Shown: positions 20,555 through 30,464, numbered from the stretch's first letter. The stretch: DNA of 64,000 bases from UTCFX2 sp963788305 (GCA_963788305.1 CAWBGK010000016.1:62001-126000); one strand, 5' to 3'. Made by a program: numbers and translations. The notes: a model not told the origin generated them from the sequence alone.

Positions 20555-20998
20555 ATGGCAAAAGACCTGCCCACATCGCTTGTTTATGCAAGAAAATGGC
20601 CTCTGATCGGCCGACTTGCCTATTACACATTGAAAGTGCTTGGCGTCGAGATCCCCAGAAGCGTTTCAATAGGAAAGGATTTTGAACTCGTGCATGGTGG
20701 GGTTGGGGTTGTCATCCATTCGAAATCAGTAATTGGCGATGGCGTGAAGATTTATCCTGGCGTCACGCTTGGGCGCGCCGATATCCATCTTCCATTTGAA
20801 AAATCCAGGTTTCAAGGTATAGTCATAGAAGATGATGTCATCCTGGCAGCCGGCGCAAAGGTCCTGTGCCGTGAAGGGACTCTGGTGGTTCGGCGCGGCG
20901 CAATCATCGGAGCGAACGCGGTATTGCTTGAAACCACAGGCGAGGATGAGGTCTGGACTGGCATCCCGGCAAAATGTGCAGGCATACGTGATCGCTGA
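20555..20998 (+). CDS. Serine O-acetyltransferase-like hexapeptide-repeat transferase
   Basis: A 147-residue left-handed beta-helix acetyltransferase. After a short N-terminal helix, hexapeptide turns are visible from about residue 40 to 135, for example SIGKDFELVHGGVGVVIH, GDGVKIYPGVTLGR and GIVIEDDVILAAGAKVL. Proteins of this size in polysaccharide clusters usually acetylate a sugar, not serine, so I would not call it CysE. It lacks the N-terminal domain of true serine acetyltransferase. Its last codons overlap the GTG start of the following glycosyltransferase, so they belong to one operon. Confidence 0.8.
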   Translation: MAKDLPTSLVYARKWPLIGRLAYYTLKVLGVEIPRSVSIGKDFELVHGGVGVVIHSKSVIGDGVKIYPGVTLGRADIHLPFEKSRFQGIVIEDDVILAAGAKVLCREGTLVVRRGAIIGANAVLLETTGEDEVWTGIPAKCAGIRDR

Positions 20999-22075
20999 AA
21001 GCTCCAGGAAGGTCTGCATCATCCCTCGTCTTGAAGGTGTCGGCGGGATGGTCTCTTTTCAACACAAGCTGATCGACGGGCTTACAGCCAGGAACATTGA
21101 CACATGCCTCGATCTGAACGATAACCCATACCAGGCTGTGCTGGTTGTCGGAGGAACTCGAGACCTGCCCGGATTGTTAAAAGCCGCCGTCGAGGCATCC
21201 CGATTGTCCAGAGATTGGACGGAATGAACTGGCTCCACCGATTGTCTGGCATTCAACGGACCGGTCTGCGCCATTACATGCGGGCTGAGTATGGAAACAT
21301 GCTGCTGGCGTTAATCCGCAAGTATTTTGCCAGCCAGATCGTCTATCAAAGTGAATTTTCCCGCCGTTGGTGGGAGCGGGTGCGAGGCGTCTGCCCTATA
21401 CCTAATTTCGTGATTTACAATGGCGTGGACCTTAATATCTACTCTCCTAATGGGTCTGAAAAGCCTCCCCAGGACCACTGGAGGGTGCTGATGGTCGAAG
21501 GCAGCTTGATGGGTGGGTACGAAATGGGAGTGGCTGTGGCAATCGACATGGTCACACAATTATCAAAATTGAACCAACAAAAACATCCTTCAGAGCCGCC
21601 TGCCAGGATAGAGTTGAAGATCGTTGGTCGAGTGCAAGAAGCGCTGCGCGACGATTGGAACGATAAGCTATCGCAGATGGGAGCGAGTGCTTCTCTTGAT
21701 GTGTCTTGGGTCGGATTGGTCGACCGACAGCAAATCCCTGCCATCGATCGTGCTGCTCATCTGCTTTATTCGTCGGACATCCATCCAGCCTGTCCTAACG
21801 CGGTTATCGAAGCTTTGGCTTGCGGTCTCCCTGTGGTGAGCTTTGATACCGGCTCCCTTTCTGAGATTGTGATCGGCGGCGCCGGGAAAATCGTCCCATA
21901 CGGCGGCGACGCCTGGAAGCTGGAACCTCCTGACACAACAGCCCTGGCAAACGCGGCATTCGATGTCCTGAATAATCAGCCAGGCTACCGCACAGCTGCC
22001 CGCCTACTGGCAGAAGATTCCTTTGACCTTAAGCGGATGGTCGAAGAATACCTTTATGTATTGCTTCCGAGCTGA
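20988..22075 (+). CDS. Glycosyltransferase, GT4-like (frameshifted)
   Basis: GT-B fold glycosyltransferase building a cell-surface glycan. The first part (VCIIPRLEGVGGMVSFQHKL) lies in one frame; after a break near 21190 the next frame gives GIPIVQRLDGMNWLHR, then VIYNGVDLNIYSP and, in the donor-binding domain, HPACPNAVIEALACGLPVV and SFDTGSLSEIV, which contain the GT4 acidic motif. The reconstruction is about 360 residues. The start is a GTG overlapping the acetyltransferase stop. The donor and acceptor are unknown. Confidence 0.83.
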
Positions 22076-22076
22076 T

Positions 22077-23021
22077 GTGAAAAAACTGCTGCTTTCATTC
22101 GCCGCTTTTACTGCCCGCTTGCTCCCAGCACCCGTCAAACAACGGCTTTACAGCATTCCTCCGCTTGCGCGCCTGCTGCGCGGGTTCCTCAACCTGGCTG
22201 TCCCAGGTGGGCTAGTGATTGAGACTGTTGCATCAGGAGGTCTCGCAGGTGCAAAATTGCTCCTGGACCTGCATACCGAGAAAGATTACTGGCTTGGAAC
22301 CTACGAGTCCGAGCTGCAGCAGGCTGTGGAAAAATTTCTCTCCACAGGAGCAACTATCTACGACGTCGGAGCAAACATAGGATACATCAGTCTGCTCCTT
22401 GCCCGCAAAACCAATTCTGCGGGTAGGGTGTTTGCGTTTGAAGCGCTGCCCGAGAACCAGGAGCGGCTCCGTGCGAACATTAAATTGAACGATTTCGGTT
22501 CACGGATCTCAGTTGTGCCAGTAGCCGTCATCGAATCCAGCCGCCCAGTGCGATTTCTGGTTGGTCCGTCCGGAGGGATGGGCAAAGCGGAAGGATCGGC
22601 CGGTCGCCAGGAAATAAAATACAACAAGGCGATCGATGTCTCAGGTATTTCGCTGGACGATTTCGTCTTCGGCAGCGGCAACCCGAAACCTCAGGTCGTC
22701 AAAATAGACATCGAAGGCGGAGAAGTCCTTGCGCTCCCGGGCATGAGGCGTTTATTGGCAGAAGTGCGCCCACTGGTTTTGATTGAGCTTCACGGTCACG
22801 AAGCAGCGCAAGCCGCCTGGGAGGCTTTCACCGCGGCAAATTACAGCATTCACGAAATGGTCAAGGGATATCCGCAAATCCAAACGTCAGAAGCGCTAGG
22901 TTGGAAAGCTTACCTGCTCGCGATTCCGCAGCCAATCGTCACCGAGCTCGGAAGCAAACGGTCAAACAATTCGAAAGCGACCGAAGATAACCTCCAACCG
23001 TGGATAAAGGAACAGGCTTGA
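22077..23021 (+). CDS. FkbM-family SAM-dependent methyltransferase
   Basis: Class I methyltransferase of the FkbM type, expected to O-methylate a sugar of the glycan made by this cluster. The SAM site is TIYDVGANIGYISLLLA (about residues 98-114 from the chosen start), followed by VFAFEALPENQERLRANI and, later, VVKIDIEGGEVLALPG, which is the family's signature. A GTG at 22077, one base after the upstream stop, is preferred; an in-frame ATG at 22056 would overlap the preceding gene. The N-terminal 40 residues are basic and hydrophobic and may touch the membrane. Confidence 0.84.
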   Translation: MKKLLLSFAAFTARLLPAPVKQRLYSIPPLARLLRGFLNLAVPGGLVIETVASGGLAGAKLLLDLHTEKDYWLGTYESELQQAVEKFLSTGATIYDVGANIGYISLLLARKTNSAGRVFAFEALPENQERLRANIKLNDFGSRISVVPVAVIESSRPVRFLVGPSGGMGKAEGSAGRQEIKYNKAIDVSGISLDDFVFGSGNPKPQVVKIDIEGGEVLALPGMRRLLAEVRPLVLIELHGHEAAQAAWEAFTAANYSIHEMVKGYPQIQTSEALGWKAYLLAIPQPIVTELGSKRSNNSKATEDNLQPWIKEQA

Positions 23022-24184
23022 ACACGGAGATTTCCTTCTCTGGTAGGCTGGCAGTTCAACAGCGCGTTCTACCTGGATATCGAGCAGCATTTTTTGAAAT
23101 CCTGGCCGAAATTTGTACAGGTGGGTTAAGTGTATTTGCAGGAGATCCTAAACCCGAGGAACAGATAACCTCTGTAAGAAAACTCTCTGTTGGACAGTAT
23201 TTCCCGGCTGTCAATCATCATTTTCTTAAAGTGTCCTCGCCTTTCTATCAATGCCGGCAGCCTGGAATTCTTGAATGGCTTGAAGGATGGGATCCTGAGG
23301 CGCTGATTGTTGAAGCGAATCCCCGATATCCAAGCACTCGCCGGGCAGTGGATTGGATGCACTCCCGAGGTCGACCCGTGCTTGGATGGGGCTTGGGAGC
23401 AGTACCCTTATCAGGTCTATTAAAAACCTGGCGTCTTCGGTCCCGTCATAAATTTCTACGCCGTTTGGACGGCATCATCGCTTACAGCCTCCAGGGCGCT
23501 CAGGAATATCAGGCCGTCGGTTTTTCACCTGAACGTGTCTTCGTTGCGCCGAATGCTGTTGCGAGAAAACCAACAGCCAGACCTCCTATTCGCCCACAAA
23601 TCCTTTCTGAACAACCACGTTTGCTGTTTGTCGGGCGGCTGCAGCAGCGCAAACGGATAGATCTACTTCTCAAGGCTTGCGCCGGGCTTTCGCCGGATCT
23701 GCAGCCACGGCTGTCGATTGTGGGTGATGGTCCAGCCCGGGCAGAGCTCGAGGTCCTGTCAAATGAATTCTATCCTCAAGCGGAGTTCGTTGGAGCGCTA
23801 TTTGGACCTGAGCTGGATCGGTTATTTTTCGAGGCTGATCTTTTTGTGCTGCCCGGTACTGGAGGGTTAGCCGTTCAGGAAGCCATGTCTCATGGCTTGC
23901 CTGTAATTGTCGCGAGGGGTGACGGCACACAAGGCGATCTTGTCCGACCGCAGAATGGTTGGATCATCCCTTCAGACGACCTGAATACACTGACCGCAGC
24001 TCTGCATGACGCCCTTGCCGATCCCTCGCGCTTGCGAAGGATGGGTGACGAATCCTATAGGATAGTCTCAGAAGAAATCAACCTGGAAAACATGGCGGCT
24101 TCCTTTGTCCATGCTTTGAACGAAGTCACCAGACAGATCCGATCCAGCACCGCAAATCCTGTTTTTCACCACCAGAAAGTTTAA
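23018..24184 (+). CDS. Glycosyltransferase, GT4 family
   Basis: About 390 residues with a GT-B fold. The N-terminal acceptor domain includes RLAVQQRVLPGYRAAFFE, and the donor domain has LLFVGRLQQRKRIDLLLKA, LSIVGDGPARAELE and VLPGTGGLAVQEAMSHGLPV, with the acidic residue of the GT4 E-x7-E region. The TTG at 23018 overlaps the FkbM stop and has AAAGGAAC just upstream; an in-frame GTG at 23000 is an alternative. It is followed after one base by another glycosyltransferase. Sugar specificity cannot be read. Confidence 0.83.
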   Translation: MNTEISFSGRLAVQQRVLPGYRAAFFEILAEICTGGLSVFAGDPKPEEQITSVRKLSVGQYFPAVNHHFLKVSSPFYQCRQPGILEWLEGWDPEALIVEANPRYPSTRRAVDWMHSRGRPVLGWGLGAVPLSGLLKTWRLRSRHKFLRRLDGIIAYSLQGAQEYQAVGFSPERVFVAPNAVARKPTARPPIRPQILSEQPRLLFVGRLQQRKRIDLLLKACAGLSPDLQPRLSIVGDGPARAELEVLSNEFYPQAEFVGALFGPELDRLFFEADLFVLPGTGGLAVQEAMSHGLPVIVARGDGTQGDLVRPQNGWIIPSDDLNTLTAALHDALADPSRLRRMGDESYRIVSEEINLENMAASFVHALNEVTRQIRSSTANPVFHHQKV

Positions 24185-24185
24185 A

Positions 24186-25391
24186 ATGCGCCTGCTCTTC
24201 GTCGCCGACGGTCGTTCACCAATCGCTTTGAACTGGATCCAGTTTTTTCTTGACCGTGGAGAAGAAGTTCACCTGGTTTCTTCTTTCCATTGCGACCCTG
24301 ATACTCGCTATTCTTCTTACAACTTTATCCCGGTTGCATTCAGCAGCATGAAATCAAGCGGCAAGACAGAAAGACGGAAGGAAAAAGCCGCCTGGCTGCA
24401 CGGGACAGTTGCGTTGCGAACACGCCTTCGCCAGCTGCTGGGACCATTTACTCTGGGATCAGCTGCCAATCGGCTGCAGCCGTTGATTGAAGAAATCCAC
24501 CCGGATTTGATCCACGCGATGAGAATCCCATATGAAGGGATGCTGGCCGCGCATGCGATTGGACTTCCTGGAGAGTCCTCTGACAACCGGCGATCCCACA
24601 GAATCCCACTCTTAATGTCCATCTGGGGGAATGATTTTACTCTGCATGCCCCAGCGACCCCCTGGATGCGTAAACAGACCCGCTTTTCACTCTCCCAGGC
24701 ATCAGCCATTCATGCAGACTGCCATCGCGATATCCGCCTGGCTCGTGAATGGGGATTTGAAAAATCTAAAGATGTCGTTGTCCTTCCAGGGGCAGGAGGA
24801 ATTCAAGAAGAGATCTTTTATCCTCCCACCGAACCAGTCACGCAGCCGGTCGTCATCAATCCAAGGGGCTTTCGCTCTTATGTGAACAATCACGCTTTCT
24901 TTCGCTCTCTCCCCTTGGTGCTCGAGCGCTTCCCGCAGGCTAGATTTCTTTGCCCGATGATGGCAGGTGAAACTCAAGCGATGCGATGGGTGAAGGAGAC
25001 AGGGATTGAGAAGAATGTTGAGCTGCTGCCCCGTCAGAAAAGGTCTGAGATGGCTGATTTGTTTCGGCAGTCTAAGGTAGTGGTTTCACCAAGCAATCAT
25101 GATGGTACGCCTAACACGCTCCTGGAAGCGATGGCGTGCGGCTGCCTTCCAGTTGCCGGCGACCTGGAATCGCTGCGAGAATGGATCACCCCGAATGAGA
25201 ATGGCCTACTATGCAATCCAAATGATCCTGCCTCGATCGCAAATTTCATCATCCACGCTCTTGATAATACTGAACTCCAGCAAAAAGCCGGGAAAATTAA
25301 CAGCAGCTTGATTGCCGAACGTGCCGAATACAAGTCTGTGATGGAGCAGGCTTCAGCGTTTTATCAAATGCTAATAAGTCGTAAATACTGA
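24186..25391 (+). CDS. Glycosyltransferase, GT4-like
   Basis: 401 residues. The N-terminus MRLLFVADGRSPIALNWI fits a GT-B acceptor domain. SIWGNDFTLHAP is a common segment in this subgroup. The C-terminal half has VVSPSNHDGTPNTLLEAM and ACGCLPVAGDLESLREWI, the donor nucleotide-sugar site. It is the last gene of the plus-strand polysaccharide operon and is followed by a terminator-like hairpin shared with the converging lpdA gene. Confidence 0.82.
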   Translation: MRLLFVADGRSPIALNWIQFFLDRGEEVHLVSSFHCDPDTRYSSYNFIPVAFSSMKSSGKTERRKEKAAWLHGTVALRTRLRQLLGPFTLGSAANRLQPLIEEIHPDLIHAMRIPYEGMLAAHAIGLPGESSDNRRSHRIPLLMSIWGNDFTLHAPATPWMRKQTRFSLSQASAIHADCHRDIRLAREWGFEKSKDVVVLPGAGGIQEEIFYPPTEPVTQPVVINPRGFRSYVNNHAFFRSLPLVLERFPQARFLCPMMAGETQAMRWVKETGIEKNVELLPRQKRSEMADLFRQSKVVVSPSNHDGTPNTLLEAMACGCLPVAGDLESLREWITPNENGLLCNPNDPASIANFIIHALDNTELQQKAGKINSSLIAERAEYKSVMEQASAFYQMLISRKY

Positions 25392-25409
25392 TTGCTATCG
25401 ATTAATGAT

Positions 25410-25454
25410 ATCGAGGCAGGATGTACGCGTGGCTAGCGTTTATCTTGCCTCGAT
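25410..25454. terminator. Hairpin terminator between the glycosyltransferase and lpdA
   Basis: ATCGAGGCAGGAT (25410-25422) pairs with ATCTTGCCTCGAT (25442-25454) at 12 of 13 positions, with a 19-base loop, followed on the plus strand by TTT. It lies between converging genes and is likely used in both directions. Confidence 0.6.
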
Positions 25455-25482
25455 TTTACGATTCTATCCTATCTGAATGTTC

Positions 25483-26880
25483 TCAGATATTAATCGCCTG
25501 ACCTGCGGATGCTTCAGCAGCCTCCATAAGGGCCTCGCTTAAGGTTGGATGGGCATGGACATTACGGCCAATTTCATGCACGGTAATTTCCATCATTTGT
25601 GCCAGAGTCAGCTCCGGCAGGAGCTCGGTCACTTCAGGTCCAATCAAATGGGCTCCCAGAATTTCCCCATACTTGGCATCACTGACAATTTTTGCCCATC
25701 CGACTGCATCTCCCAGCCCCAGTGCTTTTCCATTTGCCTGGAATGGAAAGCGCGCCACCTTCACTTCATAACCGCGTTCGCGCGCCTGCGTCTCTGTCAG
25801 CCCAAATGAGGCCACCTGGGGTTGACAGTAGGTAGCACGCGGCATCATTTCATAATTAAGCCTGGTCGTCTCAACCCCAGCGATGGATTCTGAACAGATG
25901 ATGCCCTGCGCAGAGGCGACATGGGCAAGCATAAGCTTCGCGGTTACATCTCCAATCGCCCAAATCCCGGGAACGTTCGTCGCCATTCTCTCGTCAATCT
26001 CGATCGCGCCACGTTCATTAATCGCTACACCGAGCTCTTCCAGACCCAATCCTCGGCCGTTAGGCTTGAAACCGATCGCAACGAGAGCCTGCTCGGCTTC
26101 GAGGGTCTTTTCGCCATCTTCGCCAGCGACTTTCACCTGAACGCCCTGTTCGGTCGCCCGAATTTCCTGAACGCGATGACCCGGCAATATATTCATCTTG
26201 CGGCGTTTCAGGTTCTTTGCAAGCTCATCGCTTACTTCTTCATCTTCCAACGGAACAATTCGCGGTAGCATTTCGACGATAGTGACGTCGACGCCGTAGG
26301 AATGCCAAACTGTAGCGAATTCGACCCCAATCGCGCCAGCTCCAATCACAATTGCAGATTTTGGCAGCTTTTCCTGAAGAATCGCCTCCAGGTATGTGAG
26401 GATTTTCTCCCCATCAATCTTCCAGCCAGGTGGGATCGCGACGCTGGCTCCAGTGGCGACGACGATGTTTTTCGTTTTTAATTCGTTTGTTTTCCCATCT
26501 TTATCGGTCACAAGGACCTTATCTGCAGCAGCTATTTTGGCCGTGCCCATGTGGACATCGATATTGTTCTTCTTCATTAAGAAGCCAACACCCTTAACGA
26601 GTCGATCAGATGTCTGCCGGCTGCGTTTTACCGCCACACTGTAATCCAGAACCAGATTCTCAAAGGAGAAACCAAATTCTTTGCTGCGCTCGCGCAAGGT
26701 ATGTGCGACTTCAGCGTTCTTCAACAATGCTTTTGATGGAATACAACCAACGTTCAGGCACACACCTCCAAGCCACTGCTTGTCAACGATCGCAGTCTTC
26801 AAGCCAAGTTGGGCAGCACGAATCGCACAGACATACCCGCCGGGTCCGGCGCCAATGACAACCACGTCGTAATCGCTCAT
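25483..26880 (-). CDS. lpdA: Dihydrolipoyl dehydrogenase (E3)
   Basis: FAD disulfide oxidoreductase that reoxidises the lipoyl group of 2-oxo acid dehydrogenase complexes with NAD. The 465-residue sequence is complete: the FAD site VVVIGAGPGGYVCAIRAAQ, the redox disulfide in GGVCLNVGCIPSK, the NAD site SAIVIGAGAIGVEFA, and the C-terminal His-Glu pair in VHAHPTLSEALMEA. The matching E2 and E1 genes are 6 kb further along the same strand, separated by the cytochrome operon. A good promoter lies upstream at 26946-26974, so it is not simply read through from the operon before it. Confidence 0.94.
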   Translation of the reverse strand: MSDYDVVVIGAGPGGYVCAIRAAQLGLKTAIVDKQWLGGVCLNVGCIPSKALLKNAEVAHTLRERSKEFGFSFENLVLDYSVAVKRSRQTSDRLVKGVGFLMKKNNIDVHMGTAKIAAADKVLVTDKDGKTNELKTKNIVVATGASVAIPPGWKIDGEKILTYLEAILQEKLPKSAIVIGAGAIGVEFATVWHSYGVDVTIVEMLPRIVPLEDEEVSDELAKNLKRRKMNILPGHRVQEIRATEQGVQVKVAGEDGEKTLEAEQALVAIGFKPNGRGLGLEELGVAINERGAIEIDERMATNVPGIWAIGDVTAKLMLAHVASAQGIICSESIAGVETTRLNYEMMPRATYCQPQVASFGLTETQARERGYEVKVARFPFQANGKALGLGDAVGWAKIVSDAKYGEILGAHLIGPEVTELLPELTLAQMMEITVHEIGRNVHAHPTLSEALMEAAEASAGQAINI

Positions 26881-26945
26881 GATTTCTCCTGTTTTTTGGT
26901 TATATTTGCTTTTTTCCCACTGGAACGGTATAGGAATCCACTCTC

Positions 26946-26974
26946 ATTATAACGGTCGCTTGAATCGGGGTCAA
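26946..26974 (-). promoter_or_regulatory. Sigma-70-type promoter of lpdA
   Basis: On the minus strand TTGACC (26974-26969), a 17-base spacer and a perfect TATAAT (26951-26946), about 65 bases before the lpdA ATG. The rest of the 233-base gap between lpdA and the Fe-S gene upstream shows nothing else that I can support. Confidence 0.75.
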
Positions 26975-27113
26975 GTGAACCCATCTGACACAAGCAGGTG
27001 AAATTATTAGGCTTCCAGTCCCTTGGGTGCTGTTTCATACTTGCTATAATATCACCGCTAATCATAGCGGAAGCGGCGCATCCCAATTACGACCAGGAAG
27101 ATACCTTAATTCC

Positions 27114-28082
27114 TCAGCTCAGCTTTTCACGAATCGAGCCAAAAATCACGCTCAGAGGCAGGTTTGCGCCGCACGCTTGCTCACACATTCCGCAACCCGA
27201 ACAGGATACCAGCCAGCGTTCGATCGCCTGGTGTGGATAATGACCTTCTGCATTCTTCCGTGGAAATTCTGCCGAGCAGACCGGGCAAACAGCCATGCAG
27301 CGCTGGCAGCTGCCGCAGTTTTCAAGTTGATCGATCAATGTGTCCACATTTTTCGGAAGGAGATCCTCCAAAGCTCGTATCACTCGTTCCATCGTCTGAT
27401 GGTGGCGTTCGGTCTGTCGGGCCAGGGTATGTTCATGTTGTTGAATCGGTTCTGCATCGGCGAGACCGTCGGCAAGGACCGCCATATCGAGCGTTTCAGG
27501 GAGTCGATTTCCACCAGTATGGACCAGTATCAGCTGCCTCACAGGCAAGCCAAGGATGTGGATATTAATATCCGCAGATTGTGCACCAGGAGAAGCACAA
27601 ATCTGACACGCCGGACGATAACGATACGCAAGGATACCCCCCTGACGAGCAAACTTGATCGCGTCATCTGCCAGGCGCTCAGATGCACCTATTTTTTGAG
27701 ACCGCCAGGCATATTCATCGGCAGGAAAAGTTCCCAGGCAGTCGATGCAGATCGTAACCAACCGATCGAGCTCAACCGCTTTTCTTTTTGATACTTCGAT
27801 CAATGCTCGCATTTCGCAAGGGCGAAGCAGAACGCCCAATCTGCCTTGCGGGTGTTTGGCCAATTCAGAAGGGATCGAACGGGCACAGTTTTCCATCATC
27901 AACGGACGGAAAGGATTGACCTCAAGCAGCTGCTCCGAGTCTATGAGCAGCCGCGGTCGGTTTTCACCGTTTGATGATGCAATCAATCCATCTAAACCAG
28001 TCTGATCCCAAATTCGCCGGACGAAATCCTGAACAGCACCAATTGGTTCTCCACGTGTTTCGATCTTCCAATAATCCTGCAT
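27114..28082 (-). CDS. FrhB/FdhB-like protein with two C-terminal [4Fe-4S] motifs
   Basis: Resembles the beta subunits of F420-reducing hydrogenase and formate dehydrogenase. The segment RLGVLLRPCEMRALIEVSK and the following VTICIDCLGTF match that family's C-terminal domain. Two ferredoxin-like Cys clusters close the protein: CGSCQRCMAVCPVC and CSGCGMCEQACG. It is last in the cytochrome b6/Rieske/HdrD-like operon and starts 16 bases after the HdrD-like stop. ATG at 28082 is supported by GGAGG five bases upstream. FrhB proteins usually bind FAD and F420, so it might take electrons from F420H2 or ferredoxin into the membrane complex. That role is inference; a formate- or NADH-linked role is also possible. 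Confidence 0.72.
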   Translation of the reverse strand: MQDYWKIETRGEPIGAVQDFVRRIWDQTGLDGLIASSNGENRPRLLIDSEQLLEVNPFRPLMMENCARSIPSELAKHPQGRLGVLLRPCEMRALIEVSKRKAVELDRLVTICIDCLGTFPADEYAWRSQKIGASERLADDAIKFARQGGILAYRYRPACQICASPGAQSADINIHILGLPVRQLILVHTGGNRLPETLDMAVLADGLADAEPIQQHEHTLARQTERHHQTMERVIRALEDLLPKNVDTLIDQLENCGSCQRCMAVCPVCSAEFPRKNAEGHYPHQAIERWLVSCSGCGMCEQACGANLPLSVIFGSIREKLS

Positions 28083-28098
28083 GTTGTCCTCCAACGGT

Positions 28099-30033
28099 TC
28101 AGCCAGGCAGCTGTTTTTCAAGTATTTCAGACAGGTCGAGAACCTGAACCTGCTCGCCAAGACCCTTTGATCGGATTGCATCGTCAAACATCAACAAGCA
28201 GTACGGGCACGCGGTTGCTATAACACCTGCCTGATGATCCAATGCCTCCTGTAGACGAATATGGTTGATCCGTTTTTCAGCATCATTCTCCATCCACATC
28301 TGCCCGCCGCCTCCACCACAGCAGAAGCTCCCCTCACGGTTTCGGCTAAATTCTGTGGTTTCAAGCCCTGTCAACTTTAAAAGCTCGCGCGGTTCAGCAT
28401 AGACCTGATTGTACCGGCCCAGGTAACAGAAGTCGTGATAGATTGTACGTTCATGAATCCCATTACCATTCGCACCTGGTTTACCCAAGATATGTTGATT
28501 CTCAGCCAGAAATTCAGCAGCATGTTGGACAGGAAAATTGTAACCAAGCTGTGAATATTCATTTTTCAACGCATTGAAGCAGTGCGGACATGGGGTGACA
28601 ATTCGATTGAAATGGACTTTTCCAAGCGTTTCGTTCAACTGCTCGGCAAATACCTGGAATAAGTACTCCTGTCCAAGACGTCTCGCCATGTCTCCGCAGC
28701 AAGTCTCATCAAATCCAAGAATACCAAATTCGACATTTGCTTTTTGAAGCAAGCGGGCAAATGCAGCAGCCGCCTTACGATTTCGGGCGTCAAACGCAAA
28801 TGCACATCCCAGGTAGAGCAACACATCCGTTTGATCTCCCGGTGCAAGCTCGCGCACTCCCAAGCCTTCTGTCCAGGCGATCCTCTCTTCGGGTGGCATT
28901 CCCCATGGGTTACCCTGACGTTCAAAATTTCTCAGCGTATCGGCTACAGTTTTCGGCAGCTTGCCAGTCGTAAGTGCAAGGTATCTTCGCAGGTCGATGA
29001 CTTCGTCCACCGGATTTACAAATGCCGGGCAGCGTTCCAGACACGCGCCGCATGTTGTGCAGGACCAGGGTGACTGAGAACCGATTAAATCCGGCAACGA
29101 ATATCCATCAACATCGTTTTTTCGCTCCGGGTGAGTAAGCGTGTCATCCATCACCTGCCGCAGCGATTGAATGAATAGGCGCGGGGCATACTTCGTTCCG
29201 CTCTCGACAGCCGGACAGGCGTCATCGCAGCGCCCACAGCGCACACAGGCATCAAAAGAAAGCAGCTGGCGGGGAGTGAATTCACGAATCTGACCGACTC
29301 CCAGGATTTCTGCTTCTTCAATATTATCAATTTTTGCTGGGATGCCCGGGGTCTTCCGGTTTCGAAGCAGAATGTTCAGCGGAGTATTTACCAGATGGCG
29401 CAGCTTGGTGTAAGGGATGCTCGCCAGTAATGTCAGTGCAAGCGCAGCATGCGTCCAGAACAGGAAGCCGTGCAGCCTCACCGCCCCTTCCTGGGTCAGT
29501 CCAATCGCCCCTAACCCCCCGGCGATGACCCTGCCAATTGGGGACCAGACAGTCCATTCCGGCGATGCTGAAATCAGCCGAGTGGCCTCTACTGCAAAAC
29601 CAGCGATTGGAATCACCAGGAGCAGCACCAGCGCGTAGAGGTCATCCCAGCGAGTCTCAAGAGATTTGGGACGCAGGATCAGCCGCCGAAAACCAGCCAT
29701 TAGAACGCCAACCAGGATCGCTACCCCGGCCAGGTCCATCACTAGCTCAAATGCCAGGTAGAGCCCTTCCCTCGGAAAGGTGAGCTCAAAAGGAAGGAAC
29801 AATTTCATCTGCATCAGGTTGATTGCAGTCCCAATCACCTGGATGGTCACGCCCCAAAACAGGAGGGCGTGCATGATCCCGGCATAAGCTCTGTCATAGA
29901 TCCGGACCTGTGCTATCGAATTCAGTAAAAAGTCACCAGCCTGCTCCAAGAATTGCTTCATCCTTTTCGAAACATCGGGCAATCGTTCATTTTTTGGTTT
30001 GTGTGGGACGGCGGGTGCTGCGTGTGCGCTCAT
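28099..30033 (-). CDS. Membrane-bound HdrD-like iron-sulfur oxidoreductase (NarI/DsrM-like + 2x[4Fe-4S] + CCG domains)
   Basis: 644 residues. About five membrane helices (residues 45-215) of the NarI/DsrM type, with His residues that could bind heme b, are followed by two [4Fe-4S] motifs, CVRCGRCDDACP and CTTCGACLERCP, and two cysteine-rich CCG domains (DETCCGDMARR with CPHC; SFCCGGGGGQMW with CPYC) that bind the unusual clusters of heterodisulfide reductase HdrD/HdrB. Relatives with this layout include the membrane proteins proposed to oxidise electron-transfer flavoprotein and reduce menaquinone. The start overlaps the Rieske stop (ATGA), so it belongs to a b6f-like operon. A second, divergent copy lies at 42168-44193. 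Confidence 0.87.
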   Translation of the reverse strand: MSAHAAPAVPHKPKNERLPDVSKRMKQFLEQAGDFLLNSIAQVRIYDRAYAGIMHALLFWGVTIQVIGTAINLMQMKLFLPFELTFPREGLYLAFELVMDLAGVAILVGVLMAGFRRLILRPKSLETRWDDLYALVLLLVIPIAGFAVEATRLISASPEWTVWSPIGRVIAGGLGAIGLTQEGAVRLHGFLFWTHAALALTLLASIPYTKLRHLVNTPLNILLRNRKTPGIPAKIDNIEEAEILGVGQIREFTPRQLLSFDACVRCGRCDDACPAVESGTKYAPRLFIQSLRQVMDDTLTHPERKNDVDGYSLPDLIGSQSPWSCTTCGACLERCPAFVNPVDEVIDLRRYLALTTGKLPKTVADTLRNFERQGNPWGMPPEERIAWTEGLGVRELAPGDQTDVLLYLGCAFAFDARNRKAAAAFARLLQKANVEFGILGFDETCCGDMARRLGQEYLFQVFAEQLNETLGKVHFNRIVTPCPHCFNALKNEYSQLGYNFPVQHAAEFLAENQHILGKPGANGNGIHERTIYHDFCYLGRYNQVYAEPRELLKLTGLETTEFSRNREGSFCCGGGGGQMWMENDAEKRINHIRLQEALDHQAGVIATACPYCLLMFDDAIRSKGLGEQVQVLDLSEILEKQLPG

Positions 30034-30464
30034 GCTTCATCTCCCACAAAGATCTTACCGTCAATCACTTGTACTGGGATTGTCTCCAGCGCGGTTGGTG
30101 GTGGACCAGAGATCACATGGCCATCCACAGGAGAGAAAAATCCGTCATGGCACGGGCAAATAATTTCCCCACTCTCAGAATCCCATTTGACAACGCATCC
30201 AAAATGAGTACAGACCGCAGAATATGCCTTTAATCCTTCGGATGTGTTAATAACCAACGCAGGATATCGCCCATAAGGGATTGTTTTGCTGGAATTCAGC
30301 GAAAGTTCCTGCACCGAGCCAACTAAAACTGGCTCTGCAGGGGTCTCTTGAAGATTTGCAGGGAAAAAATAAGCCACTACCGGCGCAGCTAAGACGGTAA
30401 TACCGGTCAACGCAAGCAAGCGCTGGGCAATTTTCAAAAATTCGTTCCGGTTAAGCGGGGTCAT
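30030..30464 (-). CDS. Rieske [2Fe-2S] subunit of a b6f-type quinol oxidase complex
   Basis: About 144 residues with one N-terminal membrane helix (IAQRLLALTGITVLAAPVV) and a C-terminal Rieske domain. The cluster ligands are CTHFGC and CPCHDG. It would take an electron from the quinol site of the adjacent cytochrome b6/subunit IV pair. The ATG at 30464 shares bases with the subunit IV stop (TGATG), and its own stop overlaps the start of the HdrD-like gene. GGAGGTGA lies just upstream of the start. Confidence 0.92.
   Translation of the reverse strand: MTPLNRNEFLKIAQRLLALTGITVLAAPVVAYFFPANLQETPAEPVLVGSVQELSLNSSKTIPYGRYPALVINTSEGLKAYSAVCTHFGCVVKWDSESGEIICPCHDGFFSPVDGHVISGPPPTALETIPVQVIDGKIFVGDEA

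Noticed and set aside
27030..27052. Plus-strand promoter with TATAAT near 27046
   Set aside because: A -10-like box exists, but all downstream genes are on the other strand and no plus-strand gene follows.
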